A DNA stretch of 7,759 bases from CAZRUM01 sp964603435 (lineage in GTDB: Bacteria > Patescibacteriota > Patescibacteriia > Magasanikbacterales > UBA922): assembly GCA_964603435.1 (NCBI GenBank), contig CAZRUM010000038.1:1-7759 (forward strand). The letters run 5' to 3'. The notes under the pieces were generated by a model. It ran no database searches, had not been told where the DNA came from, and worked only from the letters and a program-made list of their open reading frames with translations. This document shows, piece by piece, positions 1-3,606 of this stretch. Position numbers and translations under genes: made by a program. Each line of letters starts with the position of its first letter. Positions within the stretch are counted from its first letter, which is position 1.

Positions 1-888
1 AACATCAAAAGCTTTTTTATCAAGCCCCATGTCAAATTTGATATTGTATTTATAAATACCAACTTTACCCAAATCATAACGATCAAAGTTGAAAAACATA
101 GCATGAATAAGACTCTTAGCATTGTCAGCTGTAGCTAGATCACCCGGACGAATTCTTTTGTATACTTCAATTAGACCTTCACTTTCGTTGGTAGCAATAT
201 CCTTTTTCAAAGTATTTTCAATAAAATCAATATTTGGATGAGTATTTACATCTGTAAATAAAGCTTTGATTTCTTCATCAGTCTCATAACCAAATGCACG
301 CAATAGTGAAGTAGCAGCGACTTTACGTTTTCTATCCACCTTGATCCACAATACATTATTTTGATCAGTCTCAATTTCAATCCAAGCTCCACGATTTGGA
401 ATAATCTTGGCACCATAATAACGACGACCACGAACATTCTCGGCACTAAAGAAAGCACCGGCAGATCTAATAAGCTGAGAAACCACACAACGTTCAATAC
501 CATTCACAACAAATGTACCTCTCTCAGTCATTACAGGAATATCGCCTAGATAAATTTCTTGAGAATTTTCTACGTTTGTTCTTTTATTTATCAGTTTTGC
601 AATCACACGAAGAGGAGCATCATAAGAAATATTTTTCTTACGACAAGTAGCTTCATCAAACTTTGGTTCATCAATAAAATAATCTTCAAAATACAATTCC
701 AAATCTCTTCCGGTAAAATCAGTAATTGGAGAAATTTCTTCAAAAAGTTCTTTGACACCTTCTTTGAAAAACCAATTGTAAGATTCTTTTTGAACCTCAA
801 TTAGATCGGGTAGTGGCATAGCATCGCGCACGTCTGTAAAAAACTTACGCTCTTGCTCTTTTGTCGGTTGACGTTTGTATATTGGCAT
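1..888 (-). CDS. rpoB: DNA-directed RNA polymerase subunit beta, N-terminal part (partial at window edge)
   Basis: Reading the minus strand from the ATG at 886-888 gives 296 codons without a stop, running off the left edge. The protein begins MPIYKRQPTKEQERKFF and contains recognisable RpoB N-terminal and lobe landmarks: YLGDIPVMTERGTFVVNGIE, then VVSQLIRSAGAFFSAE, then GRRYYGAKIIPNRGAWIE, and later YKRIRPGDLAT. These match the beta subunit of the core transcription enzyme, which forms the catalytic cleft with beta-prime. The usual RSPG near the N-terminal rifampicin cluster reads RSAG here, which may be normal for the lineage. The start is preceded only by AT-rich sequence with no SD. Upstream there is no rplJ/rplL; a small RNA unit sits there instead. 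Family assignment is certain; the catalytic regions lie outside the window. Confidence 0.97.
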   Translation of the reverse strand, partial: MPIYKRQPTKEQERKFFTDVRDAMPLPDLIEVQKESYNWFFKEGVKELFEEISPITDFTGRDLELYFEDYFIDEPKFDEATCRKKNISYDAPLRVIAKLINKRTNVENSQEIYLGDIPVMTERGTFVVNGIERCVVSQLIRSAGAFFSAENVRGRRYYGAKIIPNRGAWIEIETDQNNVLWIKVDRKRKVAATSLLRAFGYETDEEIKALFTDVNTHPNIDFIENTLKKDIATNESEGLIEVYKRIRPGDLATADNAKSLIHAMFFNFDRYDLGKVGIYKYNIKFDMGLDKKAFDV

Positions 889-979
889 AAATTAATTTGT
901 TAATTTATTTGATTATTAATAATTTTAATTTGCTGATATTTTTATCCGTAAATCAAAATTATTTATAATCTGTAAACAC
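889..979 (-). other. AT-rich rpoB leader region
   Basis: This stretch lies between the end of the small-RNA terminator and the rpoB start. It is almost entirely A and T and shows no SD. It contains TTTACA (close to a -35 box) and several A/T hexamers that could be -10 boxes, but no spacing stands out, so I do not call a specific rpoB promoter. Read-through from the small RNA could also contribute to rpoB transcription. The repeat element at 943-975 lies inside it. Confidence 0.4.
943..975 (-). repeat. Composite intergenic repeat, copy 1 (upstream of rpoB)
   Basis: On the minus strand this reads TTACAGATTA, ten variable bases, then TGATTTACGGATA. The same two blocks with the same 10-base spacing recur at 2105-2137 upstream of ssb. 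The 13-base block is identical and the 10-base block differs at one position. A shorter TACGGATAA match occurs at 1628-1636 upstream of rpsR. Function unknown; it could be a dispersed intergenic repeat or a shared leader element. Confidence 0.6.
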
Positions 980-1005
980 AAAAAACCCACCCCTGTAAGG
1001 GTTGG
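980..1005 (-). terminator. Intrinsic terminator of the small RNA
   Basis: On the minus strand CCAACCC (1005-999) pairs with GGGGTGG (993-987) with a single A/G mismatch across a five-base loop, followed by GG-free run-out into six Ts (985-980). This ends transcription coming from the promoter at 1169-1197. Confidence 0.75.
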
Positions 1006-1162
1006 ATATAAAAAGTTAATTTGTGAAGAAGATTGTGAACATGAACTGTGGTGTTTGTTTACCCTCTTAGACCCTACGTAAGGTATCTTGAGAGTATTGG
1101 CACCCCAGGTTTTCTGTTTCAGACACAGTGAGAAGTACTGCAATTCCCTAGGAAAGAATAGT
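980..1162 (-). ncRNA. Candidate small non-coding RNA of about 180 nt (possibly 6S-like)
   Basis: A transcript would start near 1162, six to seven bases past a perfect -10 box, and end in the U-run at 980-985. Within it the RNA can fold into an elongated hairpin. The apical arm pairs 1090-1095 with 1061-1066 and continues inward through AGAT/GTCT and CC/GG pairs to a short loop. Below it CTGGGGTG (1101-1108) pairs with CACCACAG (1046-1053) with one mismatch. Weaker pairing continues between about 1114-1130 and 1024-1045. A small TTCC/GGAA hairpin lies near the 5' end. No coding potential is convincing. Length and rod shape resemble 6S RNA, which binds RNA polymerase holoenzyme, but I do not see a good closing stem or a known 6S consensus. 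tmRNA, RNase P RNA and SRP RNA signatures are absent. Confidence 0.6.
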
Positions 1163-1168
1163 TGCTAG

Positions 1169-1197
1169 ATTATACCTGAAAAAAGACCCCCTGTCAA
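1169..1197 (-). promoter_or_regulatory. Consensus sigma70-type promoter of the small RNA
   Basis: The minus strand carries TTGACA (1197-1192), exactly 17 bases, then TATAAT (1174-1169). Both hexamers match the consensus perfectly. This suggests a strong, housekeeping-sigma promoter. Predicted start is near 1162-1163 on an A. A second TTGACA lies 18 bases further upstream (1215-1210) without a matching -10. Confidence 0.85.
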
Positions 1198-1226
1198 ATA
1201 TAGCCTGTGTGTCAAGTCTACTACTT

Positions 1227-1246
1227 TTTGGCTAATTTTAGCCAAA
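1227..1246. promoter_or_regulatory. Perfect palindrome upstream of the small-RNA promoter
   Basis: TTTGGCTAA, two Ts, TTAGCCAAA forms a perfect 9-2-9 dyad about 30 bases upstream of the -35 box of the small RNA. It has no T-run suited to termination, so a protein-binding site for a dimeric regulator is the simplest reading. The regulator is unknown. Confidence 0.45.
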
Positions 1247-1267
1247 TCTTGTATTAGACACCTACTT

Positions 1268-1276
1268 TTATCCACA
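1268..1276 (+). promoter_or_regulatory. Perfect DnaA-box match
   Basis: TTATCCACA matches the DnaA-box consensus exactly. Only one clear box is visible (a degenerate CTGTCCACT follows at 1280-1288), so this is not an origin by itself. It could be a regulatory DnaA site or chance in AT-rich DNA. Confidence 0.35.
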
Positions 1277-1329
1277 GTTCTGTCCACTTTTGGGGCTGAA
1301 ATAAGCAAAATTTGTCTAGATTTACAACA

Positions 1330-1358
1330 AAAACACCCTCGAAATACGAGGGTGTTTT
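1330..1358 (-). terminator. Terminator of the rpsF-ssb-rpsR operon
   Basis: AAAACACCCTCG (1330-1341) and CGAGGGTGTTTT (1347-1358) form a perfect 12-bp stem around the loop AAATA. On the minus strand it ends in a T-run (TTTTTGTTG) and lies 38 bases after the rpsR stop. The A and T flanks make it capable of working in both directions. Confidence 0.88.
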
Positions 1359-1396
1359 GATATTTATTTCTGTCTAAATCTGTCTGAATCAATGCT

Positions 1397-1615
1397 TTAT
1401 TTAGGCACAAATGCCATTAGTCCAGCAATTCTAGCCTGTTTGATAGCTCGAGCTACTTTTCTTTGGTGTGTAGCACACAAACCACTACGTCTGCGTGGAG
1501 CAATCTTCATATAAGAAGATACAAAACGACGCAAAGTTTGGACATCTTTGTATTCAACATCTTCGATGTTATTGGAACAAAAATGACATGGTTTATTAGC
1601 TTTAAGTTTTTTCAT
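1397..1615 (-). CDS. rpsR: Small ribosomal subunit protein bS18
   Basis: A 72-residue basic protein of normal bS18 length. It shows the family core: a KDVQTLRRFVSSYMKIAPRRR stretch split over residues 24-43, followed by SGLCATHQRKVARAIKQAR. bS18 sits on the 30S platform as a dimer with bS6 and contacts 16S rRNA. Cys10, Cys13, Cys47 and His50 are placed to bind zinc, so this is the zinc-containing form of the protein. It is the last gene of the rpsF-ssb-rpsR operon, 25 bases after ssb and just ahead of a strong terminator. The ATG has no SD before it; the upstream sequence is AT-rich and carries the TACGGAT motif. Confidence 0.97.
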   Translation of the reverse strand: MKKLKANKPCHFCSNNIEDVEYKDVQTLRRFVSSYMKIAPRRRSGLCATHQRKVARAIKQARIAGLMAFVPK

Positions 1616-1640
1616 AATTTTTCTATATTATCCGTATTTC

Positions 1641-2069
1641 TTAGAATGGAATATCTTCTACTTTGATTTCTTCTTCTACCACACTATCAACTGGTGGAGG
1701 TGGCACATCACTGCCACTATTACCTGAGTTTTCACTACCACGAGGACCGTCCAGCATAATTAGATTATCAGCTACAATCTCTGTACGATAACGTTTTACG
1801 CCATCTTGACCTTCCCAATCACGAGTCTCAATACGTCCTTCTATATAGATACGACGTCCTTTAGAAAGATATTGACCAGCAATGTCAGCTAGCTTGCCCC
1901 ACAATACACAATTGTGAAACTCTACTTTTTCTACTTTGTTTCCATCTTGACCAGTCCAAACTCTGTTGGTAGCTACTCCGATAGTAGTCACGTTACGTCC
2001 GTTTGGTGTAGTTTTTACTTCTGGGTCACGTGTTAAACGTCCCAAGATACTTGCTCTATTTAAATCCAT
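1641..2069 (-). CDS. ssb: Single-stranded DNA-binding protein SSB
   Basis: A 142-residue protein starting MDLNRASILGRLTRDPEVK, the classic SSB opening. Residues 1-107 form the OB-fold that wraps single-stranded DNA, with the family stretches TIGVATNR, EFHNCVLWGKLADIAGQYL and GRRIYIEGRI. Residues 108-130 are a Gly/Ser/Pro-rich linker. The protein ends in the acidic tip VEDIPF, the conserved docking peptide for replication and repair partners. The short linker is common in small genomes. It lies between rpsF and rpsR, a conserved arrangement that couples translation and replication genes. No SD precedes the ATG. Confidence 0.98.
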   Translation of the reverse strand: MDLNRASILGRLTRDPEVKTTPNGRNVTTIGVATNRVWTGQDGNKVEKVEFHNCVLWGKLADIAGQYLSKGRRIYIEGRIETRDWEGQDGVKRYRTEIVADNLIMLDGPRGSENSGNSGSDVPPPPVDSVVEEEIKVEDIPF

Positions 2070-2104
2070 AGAAGATATTTTAGAGAATTAATTAACGATC
2101 ACCG

Positions 2105-2137
2105 TATCCGTAAATCAGGATAATCAGTAATCCGTAA
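2105..2137 (-). repeat. Composite intergenic repeat, copy 2 (upstream of ssb)
   Basis: On the minus strand TTACGGATTA, ten bases, then TGATTTACGGATA. It matches the rpoB-leader copy at 943-975 in both blocks and in spacing. It occupies most of the 72-base gap between rpsF and ssb. Extra GATTA and ACGGATA pieces nearby give it the look of decayed tandem units. Confidence 0.6.
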
Positions 2138-2141
2138 CATA

Positions 2142-2759
2142 TTATACCTTATCCAAATCAATATCCAAAATCTCATCCAATTTCTTGTCAATATCATCTA
2201 AAGCAACTTTCTTTTTGGTAGATTTTCTCTTTGGTTTTTCTTCTACAGCTTCTTTTTTTTTATCCTGAGCGACTTCATCATCAGATGAAGAAGTCGAAGG
2301 ATCTGGTTCGTTAACTTTTTCTTCAGTTTTTTCTACTTCAACCTTTTTAGCTGGTCTTTCAGTTCTAACATTAGCAGCCACAAAAGATCTTTCGTTAGAC
2401 TTACTTCTCATCTCATTATTATTGGAGTTATTAGCACCAATATGACCAAAATTAACTTTTGGTTCAACTGAACCAGCTTTAATCTTAGTCAATAGAGTAC
2501 GAAGAATTTCTGAAATTAGACGAAGTTTTTTCTCAACTTGAGGAACAGCTTCGGCCTCGGCCTCGAAACGGACAATTTGAAAATAACCATAACGAATATG
2601 ACGGATAGGATAAGCCAAACGACTTTTTCCCATATCATAAAAAATAGGATTTTCTACTCCAGCTTCAGTCAGTGCCTGTTTTACTTTTTCAACCAAAGGT
2701 GAAACTTCATCCTCAGCCAAAGTACCAGGCAAAATAAACAATAGTTCGTAGTTTTGCAT
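2142..2759 (-). CDS. rpsF: Small ribosomal subunit protein bS6 with long C-terminal tail
   Basis: With the start at 2757-2759 the protein has 205 residues and begins MQNYELLFILPG, the expected bS6 N-terminus. Residues 1-93 are the ferredoxin-like bS6 core (AYPIRHIRYGYFQIVRFEAE at 49-68). Residues 94-205 form a tail rich in Lys, Glu, Ser and Asp, far beyond the usual length of about 95-135, ending in LDDIDKKLDEILDIDLDKV. The tail looks disordered except for a possible terminal amphipathic helix. bS6 binds bS18 and the 16S platform. An in-frame ATG six codons upstream (2775-2777) would add MIYLKI; it lies nearer an AGAGG, so the start is not fully settled. The gene is first in the operon, behind a strong promoter and a structured leader. 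Confidence 0.93.
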   Translation of the reverse strand: MQNYELLFILPGTLAEDEVSPLVEKVKQALTEAGVENPIFYDMGKSRLAYPIRHIRYGYFQIVRFEAEAEAVPQVEKKLRLISEILRTLLTKIKAGSVEPKVNFGHIGANNSNNNEMRSKSNERSFVAANVRTERPAKKVEVEKTEEKVNEPDPSTSSSDDEVAQDKKKEAVEEKPKRKSTKKKVALDDIDKKLDEILDIDLDKV

Positions 2760-2781
2760 AATTTTTAAATAAATCATTAAT

Positions 2782-2825
2782 CTCTGTAGCCCTCTTGTTC
2801 CCGTTCGACCCGGGAACCTACAAAG
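2782..2825 (-). promoter_or_regulatory. Structured rpsF leader (candidate bS6:bS18 autoregulatory element)
   Basis: In the mRNA sense CTTTGTAG (2825-2818) pairs with CTACAGAG (2789-2782) as an 8-bp outer stem with one G-U pair. Inside, GTTCCCG (2817-2811) pairs perfectly with CGGGAAC (2803-2797) over the loop GGTCGAA. The 7-base bulge AAGAGGG (2796-2790) is left on the 3' side. Many bacteria carry a leader motif bound by the S6:S18 dimer, with a conserved CCG in a bulge. CCG is present here but is paired in the fold I prefer, so this is a functional guess. The bulge also holds the only SD-like purine run before rpsF. Confidence 0.55.
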
Positions 2826-2841
2826 TAAGCGCTGATTTATG

Positions 2842-2855
2842 GGTATAAATATACC
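2842..2855. promoter_or_regulatory. Dyad over the rpsF -10 box
   Basis: GGTATA-AA-TATACC is a perfect 6-2-6 dyad that covers the -10 hexamer of the rpsF promoter. It may be an operator or simply a consequence of the TATA-rich -10 region. Confidence 0.25.
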
Positions 2856-2876
2856 AGATGTGACCTAGATTGTCAA
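2848..2876 (-). promoter_or_regulatory. Promoter of the rpsF-ssb-rpsR operon
   Basis: TTGACA (2876-2871), exactly 17 bases, then TATATT (2853-2848) on the minus strand. The -35 is perfect and the -10 matches five of six. The start is expected near 2841, giving a leader of about 80 bases that holds the hairpin at 2782-2825. Confidence 0.82.
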
Positions 2877-2928
2877 GTTTTGATCCAAAGCACACCTTTT
2901 TCTAAATACTTACTTTAAAATAAGATGT

Positions 2929-2958
2929 GGGTATAGGGTATTGGGCTAGGAAGCGGGA
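2929..2958 (+). repeat. Left inverted repeat of the GC-rich gene cassette
   Basis: Matches the reverse complement of 3498-3526 at 27 of 30 aligned positions (one gap, two substitutions), with TAGGAAGCGGGA identical at the inner end. The plus strand has four GGG runs at 2929-2931, 2936-2938, 2943-2945 and 2955-2957. Confidence 0.85.
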
Positions 2959-2983
2959 AAATCATACACAAGGTCTAGTAAAC

Positions 2984-3015
2984 AAAAAACAGCCTTTTTG
3001 CAAAGCTGTTTTTTT
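2984..3015 (-). terminator. Terminator of the cassette gene
   Basis: AAAAAACAGC (2984-2993) pairs with GCTGTTTTTT (3005-3014). On the minus strand the stem ends in a six-T run. It lies about 45 bases past the stop of the cassette gene and inside the inverted repeats. A-rich and T-rich flanks allow it to act both ways. A weaker hairpin without a T-run (AACCTG 3031-3036 with CAGGTT 3047-3052) lies between it and the gene. Confidence 0.8.
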
Positions 3016-3059
3016 CATGTCCCCAGAATTAACCTGCCAGGGAAATCAGGTTTCGTCGT

Positions 3060-3413
3060 CTATTCGGCGAAGACGACCGCGTACTTGTAAACGTCGTCCA
3101 TGATCGCCTCAACCTCCCACGCCTCGGTGATGTCCACGAGCGAAAACATAACAAGGTAATGCTCTTGGACCTCGGAGTTCATGCCGACCTTGTTGAGCGC
3201 TTCTTCGAGCGTCTCGCAGGGACCACTGACCCCGTTGTTGTACCCGGGTTCCTGTGTGATACAGCGGAACGAGTCTCCATCCCGCCAAACACGAATCGTA
3301 TCACAGAACTCTCGGTCCAACTCGACCCAAACCACGGCTTCAACCACCTGACCACCACGAACCGTAACAGTGTTGGGCGACAGTCCTTCTTCGGCCCCAA
3401 GATTACCTATCAT
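3060..3413 (-). CDS. Hypothetical protein of a GC-rich, inverted-repeat-bounded cassette
   Basis: I do not recognise this 117-residue protein. It begins MIGNLGAEEGLSPNTVTVR and ends DDVYKYAVVFAE. It is acidic and soluble, with no signal peptide or membrane segment. The composition suggests a small alpha/beta fold: strands around EAVVWVELD, TIRVWRDGDSFRCITQ and EHYLVMFSLVDI, and helices at ETLEEALNKVG and AWEVEAIMDDVYK. Three cysteines are visible but no metal motif. The start at 3411-3413 is chosen because AGGAGGG ends five bases before it; an in-frame ATG 12 codons upstream lacks this. Third codon positions are mostly G or C, unlike the AT-ending codons of the neighbours, which points to horizontal acquisition. 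It has its own promoter region and terminator inside inverted repeats. Confidence 0.8.
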   Translation of the reverse strand: MIGNLGAEEGLSPNTVTVRGGQVVEAVVWVELDREFCDTIRVWRDGDSFRCITQEPGYNNGVSGPCETLEEALNKVGMNSEVQEHYLVMFSLVDITEAWEVEAIMDDVYKYAVVFAE

Positions 3414-3418
3414 CGTAT

Positions 3419-3425
3419 CCCTCCT
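3419..3425 (-). promoter_or_regulatory. Perfect Shine-Dalgarno of the cassette gene
   Basis: AGGAGGG on the minus strand, five bases before the ATG at 3411-3413. It fixes the start of this gene and is the only strong SD in the window. Confidence 0.88.
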
Positions 3426-3432
3426 GATGAAT

Positions 3433-3446
3433 CGAGTACAGACTCG
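3433..3446 (-). other. Small hairpin in the cassette gene leader
   Basis: CGAGT and ACTCG pair over a four-base loop, just upstream of the SD in the predicted mRNA. It could affect translation or RNA stability; too short to say more. Confidence 0.3.
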
Positions 3447-3461
3447 CACACTTTCATACTA

Positions 3462-3490
3462 AGTTAAACATAATTTAACTATTCTGTCAA
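3462..3490 (-). promoter_or_regulatory. Promoter region with palindromic operator for the cassette gene
   Basis: A perfect TTGACA lies at 3490-3485 on the minus strand. Starting five bases downstream, AGTTAAA-CATAA-TTTAACT (plus-strand reading, 3462-3480) forms a perfect 7-5-7 dyad covering the spacer and the expected -10. With a 17-base spacer the -10 would be TTAACT, a weak match, so the promoter may need activation or a different sigma factor. The dyad is well placed for a repressor or activator dimer. Confidence 0.55.
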
Positions 3491-3497
3491 GGACAAA

Positions 3498-3526
3498 TCC
3501 CGCTTCCTAACCCATTACCCTAACCC
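3498..3526 (-). repeat. Right inverted repeat of the GC-rich gene cassette
   Basis: The minus strand reads GGGTTAGGGTAATGGG followed by TTAGGAAGCGGGA and matches the left repeat 2929-2958 with one gap and two substitutions. It keeps four GGG runs on the minus strand. It lies about 30 bases upstream of the pilB -10 box. Confidence 0.85.
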
Positions 3527-3534
3527 TATTAATT

Positions 3535-3563
3535 TACTCATTTAAACATAACTGTGCTATAAT
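3535..3563 (+). promoter_or_regulatory. Promoter of pilB (extended -10)
   Basis: TGCTATAAT (3555-3563) is a perfect -10 with a TGN extension. The -35 at 17 bases spacing (TACTCA, 3535-3540) is poor, as is common for extended -10 promoters. Start expected near 3570. Confidence 0.72.
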
Positions 3564-3569
3564 ACTAGT

Positions 3570-3600
3570 ACTTTTTACTTTAAACTTTTACCTTTTAACT
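3570..3600 (+). repeat. Pyrimidine-rich tandem units in the pilB leader
   Basis: ACTTTTT, ACTTTAA, ACTTTT, ACCTTTTA and ACT follow one another as degenerate units of about seven bases between the promoter and the pilB start. No SD occurs in this leader. Possibly slippage-derived; function unknown. Confidence 0.4.
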
Positions 3601-3606
3601 GATTTT

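Larger units (their letters stand above)
2929..3526. mobile_element. Putative single-gene cassette bounded by inverted repeats
   Basis: About 600 bp bounded by near-identical inverted repeats of 30 and 29 bases. Between them lie a terminator, one GC-rich gene, its SD, a palindromic promoter region and nothing else. The DNA inside the gene is far richer in G and C than all other genes here, and it is the only gene with a perfect SD. It sits in the gap between the minus-strand rpsF promoter and the plus-strand pilB promoter, disrupting neither. No transposase and no clear target duplication is visible, so if mobile it would move with help from elsewhere. The mechanism is unknown. Confidence 0.6.

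Noticed and set aside
246..804. Several open frames on both strands inside the rpoB region
   Set aside because: They are other-frame shadows of the rpoB coding sequence.
925..1143. Minus-strand open frame of 72 codons upstream of rpoB
   Set aside because: It starts at TTG, begins inside the predicted small RNA and runs across that RNA's terminator; composition is not protein-like.
1210..1215. Second promoter from the extra TTGACA
   Set aside because: No -10-like hexamer occurs 16-18 bases downstream.
1268..1276. Replication origin suggested by a perfect DnaA box
   Set aside because: Only one good box, and no dnaA or dnaN gene in the window.
1165..1410. Minus-strand open frame of 81 codons overlapping the rpsR end
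   Set aside because: It crosses the 12-bp operon terminator, a DnaA box, a palindrome and a promoter and resembles no protein.
2797..2817. Perfect tRNA T-arm look-alike (TTCGACC loop) on the plus strand
   Set aside because: No D-arm or anticodon arm fits around it; the hairpin is better explained as part of the rpsF leader on the other strand.
3414..3449. Upstream ATG of the cassette gene adding MRVCTRFIRRDT
   Set aside because: It would bury the perfect SD and the leader hairpin inside the coding region; the inner ATG is ideally spaced from AGGAGGG.
3159..3467. Plus-strand open frame of 102 codons opposite the cassette gene, with AAGG near its ATG
   Set aside because: The minus-strand gene has a perfect SD, a promoter region and correctly placed terminators; the opposite frame is open mainly because of GC-rich codon use.
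2929..3526. Integron gene cassette with attC site
   Set aside because: The repeats lack the RYYYAAC and GTTRRRY core pattern with correct orientation, and they lie at both ends in inverted form rather than as one 3' attC.
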